12,787 nucleotides of DNA from Bacteroidia bacterium (GTDB lineage Bacteria > Bacteroidota > Bacteroidia > B-17B0 > Aurantibacillaceae): positions 1 through 12,787 of the forward strand of contig JAOABO010000043.1 in the NCBI GenBank assembly GCA_026418315.1, in the 5' to 3' direction. Position numbers and translations under genes: made by a program. Each line of letters opens with the position of its first letter. The first letter of the stretch is position 1. This document shows positions 1 through 7,543 of this stretch, piece after piece. The notes beneath the pieces were generated by a model. The model was not told where the DNA came from and made no database searches. It saw only the letters and a list, made by a program, of their open reading frames with translations.

Positions 1-6
1 AAAATT

Positions 7-1014
7 ATGAAAAAACTCTTACTTACTGTTACATCAACATCCATTTTGAGCTTTGCTTTTGCTCAAAACAAAATGATTACCAACAAAATGTATCAGGAAA
101 AAGTAAACCTTCCTGCTTCATCATCCTTTTCTGAAAAAACCACCGCTACTTGTTCTGACACACTAATGAATTTTGCTCCTACAGCTACTTTAACTGTTTA
201 TAGAGCAGGGACTCATGGTTATGTGTGTGGAACAAACGACTACAATGATTTAGAAAAAGCGGAATGGTTTGCTGCTAGTACTTATACTGGCATTACCAAT
301 CCTATAGTAAATGGAGTATTGGTTGGTTTTTATAGAGATCCCTCTGGTTCTAAAGGAACGGTAGGAACTCCAACAGTACCTGTTAATCTTATAGTTTATG
401 ATGGTAATGCTACCTCTGGTCCTTCTACAGCAGTAGGTACTTATACAGCCACATTAGGTACAATTGCTGCAGCCCAAGGTACTTCTGCAATAGTATGGTA
501 CTATTATACCGGTAGCAATATTCCTATCGCAAATCCTTCTGTAGGATTTTTCACATCAGTTCAAATTCCTGATGGAACTGTGGCAGGAGACACCGCCGTT
601 ATTTTTTCTGCTTCCGTAACCAATAATACTGCTTGGGAAAAGTGGAGTGATAATAATTGGTATGACTTTGTTACCTCATGGAATGCTAAAATGTCTATGG
701 CCATGCTTCCAATTATCACAGGTTCTTGTGTTACCACTGCTATTGGAGATAATTATGACCTTAATCAAGCTATTAATATTTTACCTAACCCATCTACTAC
801 CGGAAAAGCATACATTACTGGTTCTTTCCCTGTTGAGCAAAATATTTCTGTAGAAATTGTGAATTTGCTTGGCCAAACCATACTTAATGCAGAAAATAGA
901 TTTAAAACCGGAATGATTCCACTTGAGTTAGACAATTTAGAAAATGGCGTTTATTTTATTAATATCTCTAACGGAAGTCAAAAAATTTCCAGAAGATTGA
1001 TTATTAATAAATAA
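7..1014 (+). CDS. Secreted protein with T9SS type A C-terminal sorting domain
   Basis: The protein has 335 residues. Residues 1-19 form a Sec signal peptide (MKK, a hydrophobic core, then AFA before Gln20). The middle (about 45-245) is rich in Thr, Ser, Gly and aromatics and looks all-beta. It contains the block GYVCGTNDYNDLEKAEWF (71-88), a type of block I recall from uncharacterised Bacteroidota secreted proteins, but I cannot name a domain. Residues about 254-335 are a T9SS type A sorting domain: ILPNPSTTG (258-266), then VEIVNLLGQ (282-290), then LENGVYFINI (311-320), ending in SRRLIINK. Proteins with this tail cross the outer membrane by T9SS and are released or anchored after the tail is removed. 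A strong terminator follows directly, so the gene probably ends its own transcript. Only six bases lie upstream, so the promoter is outside the window. Export is well supported; the function is unknown. Confidence 0.9.
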   Translation: MKKLLLTVTSTSILSFAFAQNKMITNKMYQEKVNLPASSSFSEKTTATCSDTLMNFAPTATLTVYRAGTHGYVCGTNDYNDLEKAEWFAASTYTGITNPIVNGVLVGFYRDPSGSKGTVGTPTVPVNLIVYDGNATSGPSTAVGTYTATLGTIAAAQGTSAIVWYYYTGSNIPIANPSVGFFTSVQIPDGTVAGDTAVIFSASVTNNTAWEKWSDNNWYDFVTSWNAKMSMAMLPIITGSCVTTAIGDNYDLNQAINILPNPSTTGKAYITGSFPVEQNISVEIVNLLGQTILNAENRFKTGMIPLELDNLENGVYFINISNGSQKISRRLIINK

Positions 1015-1028
1015 ATTACACACGCCTT

Positions 1029-1072
1029 AAAAATAAAAAGGCATCTCTGTATAGAGATGCCTTTTTATTTTT
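1029..1072 (+). terminator. Intrinsic terminator after the type A sorting-domain gene
   Basis: A perfect 20-bp inverted repeat (1029-1048 against 1053-1072) with a 4-base GTAT loop. The inner stem is GGCATCTCT/AGAGATGCC, and the outer stem is A-rich on the left and T-rich on the right, so the hairpin runs straight into a U tract. It lies 15 bases after the stop codon at 1014. The A/T arms are symmetrical, so it could also work in the other direction, but no gene reads towards it from the right. Confidence 0.9.
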
Positions 1073-1165
1073 TCTTTTTACATACTGCTTTTCGTAAATA
1101 TATTCTTCTTGGTTTATATTTTAATCTCATCAAAAACTTATACGAAAGATCACCTAATTTTTCTT

Positions 1166-1173
1166 TATCTTTA
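1166..1173 (+). promoter_or_regulatory. Probable -7 promoter box of the fabD operon
   Basis: TATCTTTA matches the Bacteroidota -7 element TAnnTTTG at 7 of 8 positions (last G to A). It ends 16 bases before the fabD ATG at 1190, the same spacing as the box in front of the large minus-strand gene. No TTG at a proper -33 distance is visible. The position supports starting FabD at 1190 and not at the upstream in-frame ATG at 1109, which would lie ahead of the promoter. Confidence 0.45.
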
Positions 1174-1189
1174 TGCGAAATTTTTTATT

Positions 1190-2074
1190 ATGTCTAAAAT
1201 TGCTTATGTATTTCCCGGACAGGGCTCACAATATCCAGGAATGGGAAAAGAACTGTACGAAAATAATTCCAAAGCAAAAGAACTTTTTGAAAAAGCAAAT
1301 GAAATACTTGGATTCAGAATCAGCGACATCATGTTCAATGGTACAGAAGAAGAATTAAAGCAAACCAAAGTAACTCAGCCCGCTGTTTTCTTACACTCCG
1401 TTATACAAACTTTAATCACAGAAACATTTCGTCCCAATATGGTAGCCGGACATTCTTTAGGAGAGTTTTCAGCGCTTGTAGCAAATGGCACGCTTTCTTT
1501 TGAAGATGGCTTAAATCTTGTTTCTATCAGAGCAATGGCTATGCAAAAAGCATGCGAAATCAACCCTTCTACCATGGCTGCTGTTTTGGGATTAGACGAT
1601 ACAAAAGTTGAAGAAATATGTAAGTTAGTGCAAAACGAAACAGGTGAAATTGTTGTACCAGCCAATTATAACTGTCCCGGACAATTAGTAATATCAGGCA
1701 GTATCAAAGGTATTGAAATTGCTTGCCAAAAAATGAAAGAAGCCGGAGCAAAAAGGGCATTGGTATTGCCCGTAGGAGGCGCATTTCATTCCCCCCTGAT
1801 GGAACCCGCAAGAAAAGAACTAGAAACTGCTATTTTTCAAACTCATTTCAATGCTCCCGTATGCCCCATTTATCAAAATTACACCGCAATGCCTGAAACT
1901 AACCCAAATAAAATCAAAGAAAATCTAATAGCACAACTTACTGCACCCGTTAAGTGGACTCAATCTGTGCAAAAAATGATAGAAGATGGTGCAACGAAAT
2001 TCATAGAGGTAGGGCCAGGAAAAGTATTACAAGGATTAATTAAAAAAATTTCTGCCCATGTGGAAGTGTCTTAA
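1190..2074 (+). CDS. fabD: Malonyl-CoA:ACP transacylase FabD
   Basis: The protein moves malonyl groups from CoA to acyl carrier protein, supplying type II fatty-acid synthesis in the cytoplasm. With the start at 1190 it has 294 residues, close to the usual 300-310. Family motifs are in register: GQGSQ at 10-14 (oxyanion Gln11), the nucleophile elbow GHSLGE with Ser89, malonate-binding Arg114, GAFHSPLM with His200, and Gln249. These match Ser92, Arg117, His201 and Gln250 of the E. coli enzyme. An in-frame ATG at 1109 would add 27 residues with no family similarity and would place the likely promoter inside the gene, so I reject it. The 3' end overlaps the next gene by 17 bases in another frame, suggesting translational coupling. 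It is the first gene of the five-gene cluster. Confidence 0.95.
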   Translation: MSKIAYVFPGQGSQYPGMGKELYENNSKAKELFEKANEILGFRISDIMFNGTEEELKQTKVTQPAVFLHSVIQTLITETFRPNMVAGHSLGEFSALVANGTLSFEDGLNLVSIRAMAMQKACEINPSTMAAVLGLDDTKVEEICKLVQNETGEIVVPANYNCPGQLVISGSIKGIEIACQKMKEAGAKRALVLPVGGAFHSPLMEPARKELETAIFQTHFNAPVCPIYQNYTAMPETNPNKIKENLIAQLTAPVKWTQSVQKMIEDGATKFIEVGPGKVLQGLIKKISAHVEVS

Positions 2075-2843
2075 TTATTCTATACAACTACTTTTAATTT
2101 TCTTATTCAATCTCTGTACAGTTTACGGACAATCCAGAGGTACCTATTATTATCCTCAGTTTTTCAGAGGTGCCGGTATTTTTGTTGCAGCTAACCACTC
2201 CATGCATCATTATATTAACCAAAATCATACTTTGAAAGATTTTTACAATCCGATTTTTACTCATTACTATCCGCCAACCCATATTTCAAGAGAATTTTTT
2301 TCTTGGGGTGCAGGAATATTTGCAGAGTTTTTACCCTTTGATAAAGTTAGATGGCAAACAGAATTGGAATATACTCACAAAGGAGCAAGAGAAAGACAGG
2401 TTTACAACTGGTTTTGGGGAAGTGTTAGTAATAATTTTTTTCCTAATAAATACACCTATATCCAATGGAATAATTATCTGAAATATTTTTTTTTGAAAAA
2501 CTATTGGGGTACCTTTTATTGGATGTTGGGAATACGATTAGAATATTTGCTTTCTCAATCTATTAGTGTATACGCACCCGTTAGCACATCATTTCCAAAA
2601 ATTTGGTTTAGCGGAGACGTTGCCATTGGTTATGAGTGGGATATAACATGGTTCAGATACTTCCATCCATTTGTAGAATATCATTGGAATCCTGATATAA
2701 TTTATCATAAATATCAAAAAGATTTATACAATGTAAAAGTAAGAAACAGAACTTTTGAACTACGTGTAGGATTGATATTCAGACCAAAAGGCAAAGCCAT
2801 TGACGATTGTAATGCACCTAAATACAGAGGGATAGAATTTTAA
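2058..2843 (+). CDS. Outer-membrane beta-barrel-like protein, uncharacterised
   Basis: The protein has 261 residues with a Sec signal peptide: a hydrophobic stretch at about 8-20 and likely cleavage after Gly24 in TVYG-QS. Cys20 sits in FNLC, which is a poor lipobox, so signal peptidase I is more likely. The mature part is unusually aromatic (12 Trp, many Tyr and Phe) and has alternating beta-strand patterns. GIFAEFLPFDKVRWQTELEY followed by THKGAR resembles the turn-and-strand signature of Bacteroidota PorT/OMP_b-brl-type barrels. A late strand, RTFELRVGLIF, also fits a barrel. Its ATG lies inside the end of fabD (17-base overlap) and the next gene starts 11 bases after its stop, so it is co-transcribed with metabolic genes. 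Its role is unknown; it could be a small porin or an envelope assembly factor. The barrel call rests on pattern only. Confidence 0.75.
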   Translation: MWKCLNYSIQLLLIFLFNLCTVYGQSRGTYYYPQFFRGAGIFVAANHSMHHYINQNHTLKDFYNPIFTHYYPPTHISREFFSWGAGIFAEFLPFDKVRWQTELEYTHKGARERQVYNWFWGSVSNNFFPNKYTYIQWNNYLKYFFLKNYWGTFYWMLGIRLEYLLSQSISVYAPVSTSFPKIWFSGDVAIGYEWDITWFRYFHPFVEYHWNPDIIYHKYQKDLYNVKVRNRTFELRVGLIFRPKGKAIDDCNAPKYRGIEF

Positions 2844-2854
2844 AAAACAAAAAT

Positions 2855-4078
2855 ATGTCAAAGGAAGTGTTATACTCACTTGCACAGGGCGCATTAATGC
2901 CTCAGGAAGAGGCCATGATGTTAAAGTCCCAAAAAAATCAATTGGTTATTGGAATACCAAAAGAGATTGCTTTTCAGGAAAACAGAATTGCATTAGTACC
3001 TGATGCTGTAGCACTATTGGTAAATAACGGGCATAGAATTATCATAGAAAAAGATGCGGGCAGAAATGCCAACTTTGACGATCATGACTTTAGTGAAGCA
3101 GGTGCAGAAATCGTGTACTCCGCACAAGAAGTATATGAAAAATCATCTATTATTCTCAAAATTGCACCACCCACTTTGGAAGAACTGGAGTGGATGAAAC
3201 CAAAACAAATTTTATTCTCTGCTTTACAATTAAGCGTTCAGCCCAAAGATTTTCTAAAAAAAATTATTTCAAAAAAACTGAATTGCGTAGCTTATGAACT
3301 TGTAACCGATGGAGAAAATTATTATCCTTTTATCAGAGCAATGGGAGAAATTGCAGGCGGTACAAGTATTTTAATTGCTGCCGAACTACTGAGTAATATC
3401 AACGGAGGACCCGGCTTCTTACTCGGTGGCATTACCGGAATCACGCCTACAGAAGTCGTCATTATTGGTGCTGGGACAGTTGGAGAGTACGCTGCAAGAG
3501 CAGCGTTGGGGCTAGGAGCAACTGTAAAAGTATTTGATAATTCTATTTATAGATTACGTCGATTACAGTCGGCTTTGGGAAACAGAATATTCACATCTAT
3601 TATTGTGCCAAGAGTTTTGGAAAAACATTTAAGAACTGCCGATGTAGTAATAGGTGCATTACGAGCAACTGGTGCCAGAGCACCTATTATTGTTACAGAA
3701 AGAATGGTATCAGAAATGAAAGCCGGTGCAGTCATTATTGATGTAAGTATTGACCAGGGTGGTGTATTTGAAACATCCAAACCAACCAATCACTCTCAAC
3801 CCACATTTAAGTCCCACAGTGTTATTCATTACTGTGTACCTAATATTCCTTCTCGTGTAGCCAGAACGGCTTCTTATGCATTCAGTAATCTACTGGCACC
3901 TGTTTTAATCAATATGGGAGAAGAAGGAGGATTTGACGCCGTAATAAGAAAAGATGCTGGCATTAGAAAAGGTGTATATGTATATAACGGAATCCTAACA
4001 AACAAAGCCCTTTCAGACACATTTAAACTGCCCTACAAAGATATAAATCTTTTAACTGCTAATCCTTTAGCTAACTAA
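2855..4078 (+). CDS. ald: Alanine dehydrogenase / PNT-family NAD-dependent dehydrogenase
   Basis: The family reversibly turns alanine plus NAD into pyruvate, ammonia and NADH. The protein has 407 residues; classical Ald has about 370, and the extra is mostly an N-terminal extension of about 30 residues. GIPKEIAFQENRIALVPDAV (33-52) is the family N-terminus, with Arg44 where substrate-binding Arg15 sits in the M. tuberculosis enzyme. The Rossmann loop is GAGTVG (205-210), with Asp228 ending strand 2. IDVSIDQGG (295-303) holds Asp300, aligned with catalytic Asp270. Two usual active-site residues appear changed: LKIAPP (101-106) has Ala104 at the Lys75 position, and LFSALQLS has Gln125 at the His96 position. 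My memory of other Bacteroidota members is that they also have a non-Lys residue and a Gln there, so this looks like a lineage subfamily whose substrate may differ. Starts 11 bases after the barrel gene and ends 12 bases before serA. Family sure; alanine activity is less so. Confidence 0.82.
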   Translation: MSKEVLYSLAQGALMPQEEAMMLKSQKNQLVIGIPKEIAFQENRIALVPDAVALLVNNGHRIIIEKDAGRNANFDDHDFSEAGAEIVYSAQEVYEKSSIILKIAPPTLEELEWMKPKQILFSALQLSVQPKDFLKKIISKKLNCVAYELVTDGENYYPFIRAMGEIAGGTSILIAAELLSNINGGPGFLLGGITGITPTEVVIIGAGTVGEYAARAALGLGATVKVFDNSIYRLRRLQSALGNRIFTSIIVPRVLEKHLRTADVVIGALRATGARAPIIVTERMVSEMKAGAVIIDVSIDQGGVFETSKPTNHSQPTFKSHSVIHYCVPNIPSRVARTASYAFSNLLAPVLINMGEEGGFDAVIRKDAGIRKGVYVYNGILTNKALSDTFKLPYKDINLLTANPLAN

Positions 4079-4090
4079 AATTTTTAGTAT

Positions 4091-5059
4091 ATGAAAAAAA
4101 TTCTCGCAAACGACGGAATTGACAATATTGGTAAAGAAATTCTTGAAAAAGCCGGTTTTATTGTAGATACCAATAAAGTACCTCAAGAAAAATTAATAGA
4201 TATTATTAATGAAAATGAATATACTGTTTTAATAGTAAGAAGTGCTACTCAGGTAAGAAAAGATTTAATTGACGCATGTCCAAATTTAAAGATTATAGCA
4301 CGAGGAGGGGTGGGAATGGATAATATTGATGTGGAATACGCCAAACAAAAAGGCATTGTAATAATTAATACCCCTGCCGCATCTTCTCACTCTGTGGCAG
4401 AATTAGTGTTTGCGCATCTTTTGAATTTAGCCCGATTTACTCACCTTTCCAACAGAGAAATGCCTGTTAGTGGACATAAAGAATTTAATGCACTGAAGAA
4501 AAAATATGCTGAGGGTATAGAACTAAAAAATAAAACTATTGGGATCATTGGATTTGGAAGAATTGGACAAGAAGTAGCAAAAATGGCTATTGGTGTAGGC
4601 ATGAACGTTCTTGCTTACGACCCTTATGTTGTTTCTGCTGAAATAGAATTAGAATTCCCTTTTCTGAAAAGAAAATTAGATGTGAGTATTAAAACAGAAA
4701 AAATTGAAGTGGTTTTGAAAAATTCTGATTTTATTACTTTACACGTACCCGGGGGCTGTATCATCACCAAAAAAGAAATTGACCAAATGAAAGACGGTGT
4801 TATTATCATCAACGCATCGCGAGGCGGGGTAATCAATGAAAACGACTTACTAAATGCCTTGAATTCAGGAAAAATCAGAGCAGCCGGCTTAGATGTTTTT
4901 GAAAACGAGCCCCATCCAAATATCAATCTTCTCAATCATCCCAAAATATCTGTTTCACCTCACATAGGTGCATCTACAATGGAAGCTCAACAAAGAATAG
5001 CCACAGAATTATCAGAAAAAATCATTCAAACATTTGAAAAAATTCAGATACATTCTTAA
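4091..5059 (+). CDS. serA: D-3-phosphoglycerate dehydrogenase, short form
   Basis: Oxidises 3-phosphoglycerate to 3-phosphohydroxypyruvate with NAD, the first step of serine synthesis. The protein has 322 residues, made of the D-2-hydroxyacid dehydrogenase catalytic and NAD domains only; the C-terminal ACT serine-sensing domain of the E. coli enzyme (410 residues) is missing. Visible motifs: RGGVGMDNID (71-80), dinucleotide loop GFGRIG (154-159), Asp177 at the end of the second strand (favours NAD over NADP), catalytic Arg244 in NASRGGV, Glu273 in ENEPHP and His291 in SPHIGAST. Lack of the ACT domain suggests no direct feedback by serine. serC, often next to serA in this phylum, is not in this window. 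The stop overlaps the next gene's ATG by one base (TAATG). Another 2-hydroxyacid substrate cannot be excluded from sequence alone. Confidence 0.88.
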   Translation: MKKILANDGIDNIGKEILEKAGFIVDTNKVPQEKLIDIINENEYTVLIVRSATQVRKDLIDACPNLKIIARGGVGMDNIDVEYAKQKGIVIINTPAASSHSVAELVFAHLLNLARFTHLSNREMPVSGHKEFNALKKKYAEGIELKNKTIGIIGFGRIGQEVAKMAIGVGMNVLAYDPYVVSAEIELEFPFLKRKLDVSIKTEKIEVVLKNSDFITLHVPGGCIITKKEIDQMKDGVIIINASRGGVINENDLLNALNSGKIRAAGLDVFENEPHPNINLLNHPKISVSPHIGASTMEAQQRIATELSEKIIQTFEKIQIHS

Positions 5060-6270
5060 TGGCCGCTATACTTCCTTTCAAAGGTGTTTTGCCCCAAAAA
5101 AATCTGGCTGATAAATTGGTTACTTTATCGGCTGATAATTACAGCATTGAAGAAGTAAAAAAAATTATAGAAAAAAATCATCTTTCGTATTTAAGTATTA
5201 TTTACCCTGATTTCATTGATAATCAAAAAACCCCTCCTCACTCTGTTGAAAGATTTAATAAAATATACAATCGCTTTCATTTGTTTTTATCCAATCAATA
5301 TTTTATTCAAGACCCACAGCCAGCTTATTACATATACCGACAAAAACACGCCCAATTTGAGTTTAATGGAATTATAGCCGCCATCAGCACTGAAGATTAC
5401 TGGAAAGGCAATATAAAAATACACGAGCAAACATTAAGCGAAAGAGAAAAAAAACTAAAAGATTACTTGAAACATTGTAAAGTGAATGCCGAGCCCGTAT
5501 TGTTTTTTTATCCAAAAAATCAATCACTCTCTGAAATAATAAATACCTTGCAAAACAATCATCCTGATATTGAAGTCCATATTAACGGCGTTCAACACCT
5601 TGTATGGAAATCTTTTGATTCATCTATCAATCTCTCCATTCAAAAATGCTTTCAGGAAATCGGACATGTTTTTATTGCTGACGGCCATCATAGATCCGCT
5701 TCCTCTTCCTTACTGGCAAAAGAACTAAAAGACAATATCAATGCTCAATATTTTTTAGGTGCATTTTTTCCGGAAAATGATTTGAAAATTTTTTCTTTTC
5801 ATAGATTACTGACAAACCTTACCATTCCAAACAACTTACTTGAAAAACTCTCTGAACAATTTATTATTGAAGAAATCACATCAACAAACTATCCATTAAA
5901 AAATAAAACCATTGGAATGTACTGGAATAATAAAAGATTTGTTTTAAAGTATAAAAACACAAACGACACAACTTTAGATACTGAGATATTAGTAGAACAT
6001 ATATTTAAAAAATTTTTTTTACTTCAGGATATTCGTAACAATACCCATATACATTACTATCCCGAATATACTTGCAGCATTCATCAGGCAGAAGAAATGG
6101 TAAATAATAAAAAATATCAAATAGCTTTTTTCACACACCCCGCATCTGTACAAGATATTAAAAACATTGCACTACAAAATAAAACAATGCCTCCAAAATC
6201 CACTTACGTCTTACCTAAACTATTAAATGCCCTTGTAATATATAGTTTAGAGTTCTCTATGAAAAAATAA
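5059..6270 (+). CDS. DUF1015 family protein (SerA-linked)
   Basis: The protein has 403 residues, about the family's normal length, and is cytoplasmic with no signal peptide or membrane segment. The family signature IADGHHRS is at 206-213; other conserved-looking blocks are YIYRQ (91-95) and IHEQT (121-125). The His-rich ADGHHR motif suggests a catalytic or phosphate/metal site, but I know of no established reaction. The ATG shares one base with the serA stop (TAATG), so translation is coupled. From memory, pairing of DUF1015 with serA, often with serC, recurs across Bacteroidota, which makes a role in serine or phosphoserine metabolism the best inference. Last gene of the cluster; it converges on the large minus-strand locus with 46 bases between stops. 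Confidence 0.85.
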   Translation: MAAILPFKGVLPQKNLADKLVTLSADNYSIEEVKKIIEKNHLSYLSIIYPDFIDNQKTPPHSVERFNKIYNRFHLFLSNQYFIQDPQPAYYIYRQKHAQFEFNGIIAAISTEDYWKGNIKIHEQTLSEREKKLKDYLKHCKVNAEPVLFFYPKNQSLSEIINTLQNNHPDIEVHINGVQHLVWKSFDSSINLSIQKCFQEIGHVFIADGHHRSASSSLLAKELKDNINAQYFLGAFFPENDLKIFSFHRLLTNLTIPNNLLEKLSEQFIIEEITSTNYPLKNKTIGMYWNNKRFVLKYKNTNDTTLDTEILVEHIFKKFFLLQDIRNNTHIHYYPEYTCSIHQAEEMVNNKKYQIAFFTHPASVQDIKNIALQNKTMPPKSTYVLPKLLNALVIYSLEFSMKK

Positions 6271-6316
6271 TATAGACCTTTTTTCATTGAACTCCGACAC
6301 ATATTCACTTATAAAA

Positions 6317-7540
6317 TTAAAATTCATCGTAACCCGGCATACATGTGATATGTCCTACAAACTCATGCTTACCACCCTTTAAGTCATAAACTTTAATTTT
6401 ATACACATAAACATCTTGAGTAGCTTTATTTTTCTTACCTTTTACTGTTCCATCCCAACCTTGATAAAAATCTGTAGTTTTAAATATCAGCTCACCCCAC
6501 CTATCAAATATAAGCATTTCAAACTTTGTTGTGTCAATACCCATTCCTTTACATATAAATACATCATTCAGATTATTGCCATCAGGTGTAAACACATTGG
6601 GTATATATATATGAAACTCTGGCTCAACTACTATAGTTTTGACAATCATATCCCTGCATCCATATTGATTATAGACTACTAAAGCAACCGAATACGTACC
6701 AGGTTGAGAAAACGTATGAACAGGGTTAGGTAAATTACTTGTATTATTTGCACCACTGCCAAAATCATTAAAAAACCAGTAATAAGTAATAGCCCCCTGC
6801 GAAGTACTTGTAAAACTTACAGTAGGTTCAAATTCCGTTGTAGTCCAAGGATTAGCAACAAAGTCAGCAATAGGATACGGATATACTTGAATATAATTAG
6901 AATAGGTAGTTGAAGAAGAACAAATCCCGTTAGATACTGTAAGCGACACATTATAGTATCCTGAGTTATTATATGCTGTAGATACAGAATATCCTGTTGC
7001 TGTTTGTCCATTCCCAAAATTCCATGTGTAGGTATTAGATGAATTGTAATTGGTAGCCACAAAATTAACTCGTAGCGGCGAACATCCTTTTGTAATATCT
7101 GCTGAAAAAGAAGAAACAGGCACTGGAGTTACACTTACTGTAAAATAAGCATTAACGGGCAGGTTACAGCCATCACTTACAGTTACTGTGTAATTTTGTG
7201 GCTGTGTAACATAATCGGCAGTAACAGAAATAGACGGCGAGTTTGACCCGGTATTCCATAAGTAATTATATGGCCCGCCATTGCCAGGACTGGTTATAGA
7301 TGGAGATAGTACTACATTGGCATTGTCACAAACAGTAACAGTTTTGCCAACAACAGCAAGTGCAGGATATATATATACCTGAGTTGTATAAGTATTACTA
7401 ATGCATCCTTTGGAATCCTGAGCAAAAACAGAATAAATAGTCGTTGCCATTGGCGAAACATTTAATGTTCCATTATTAACTATTCCCCCCGGATTCCAGT
7501 TAAAAACATAATTTCCCTTACCTCCCCTTGCATTGGCCAT
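6317..7540 (-). CDS. C-terminal part of split surface protein: Ig/PKD domains and T9SS type B sorting domain
   Basis: The 407 codons are in the same frame as the upstream reading frame, separated only by TGA at 7541-7543. The ATG used here follows that stop directly. There is no signal peptide, and the frame begins inside a repeat: ARGGKGNYVFNWNPGG (4-19) is the second half of a domain whose first half, ending CVNNTVT, lies before the stop. Then come a second Ig-like repeat (about 61-140) and two PKD domains (about 143-220, with YTWNFGNG at 171-178, and about 222-306). A T9SS type B (gliding-motility type) sorting domain follows at about 309-407: IPNVFTPDGNNLNDVF (313-328), FDRWGELIF (345-353), GWDGT and a final FVGHITC. 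I read this as the 3' end of a 1740-codon gene, not a gene of its own. If made alone by re-initiation it would stay in the cytoplasm. Confidence 0.75.
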   Translation of the reverse strand: MANARGGKGNYVFNWNPGGIVNNGTLNVSPMATTIYSVFAQDSKGCISNTYTTQVYIYPALAVVGKTVTVCDNANVVLSPSITSPGNGGPYNYLWNTGSNSPSISVTADYVTQPQNYTVTVSDGCNLPVNAYFTVSVTPVPVSSFSADITKGCSPLRVNFVATNYNSSNTYTWNFGNGQTATGYSVSTAYNNSGYYNVSLTVSNGICSSSTTYSNYIQVYPYPIADFVANPWTTTEFEPTVSFTSTSQGAITYYWFFNDFGSGANNTSNLPNPVHTFSQPGTYSVALVVYNQYGCRDMIVKTIVVEPEFHIYIPNVFTPDGNNLNDVFICKGMGIDTTKFEMLIFDRWGELIFKTTDFYQGWDGTVKGKKNKATQDVYVYKIKVYDLKGGKHEFVGHITCMPGYDEF

Positions 7541-7543
7541 TCA
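7541..7543 (-). other. In-frame premature TGA codon
   Basis: On the minus strand the bases read ACA TGA ATG GCC, giving Thr-stop-Met-Ala. Comparable Ig-like repeats in Bacteroidota read VTL-x-A-x-A-x-GG-x-G-x-Y. The stop falls at the Leu of that pattern, so a single T-to-G change of a TTA Leu codon is the simplest origin (inference). Reading resumes in frame at once. Confidence 0.85.

Noticed and set aside
1024..1042. Possible alternative hairpin GCCTT/AAGGC competing with the terminator (attenuator-like)
   Set aside because: Only 5 bp against a perfect 20-bp terminator stem, and it lies after a finished gene with no leader peptide, so there is no reason to expect attenuation.
1109..1189. 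Upstream in-frame ATG giving FabD 27 extra residues
   Set aside because: The added residues do not resemble FabD N-termini, MSKIAYVFPGQGSQ at 1190 is the canonical start, and the probable -7 box lies inside the extension.
6261..6285. Weak hairpin GAAAAAA/TTTTTTC between the convergent genes as a bidirectional terminator
   Set aside because: The stem is 7 bp, nearly all A-T, with an 11-base loop; its left arm is inside the DUF1015 coding end. Too weak to call without transcript data.
6416..6682. Plus-strand open frame opposite the sorting-domain region
   Set aside because: Composition and sequence are those of the reverse complement of the T9SS type B domain; no motif, signal peptide or promoter.
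7541..7543. TGA read as Trp or selenocysteine (recoded stop)
   Set aside because: TGA ends the SDR gene at 12583-12585 in normal fashion, all repeat Trp codons are TGG, and no convincing structure was seen just downstream. A nonsense change or sequence error is simpler.
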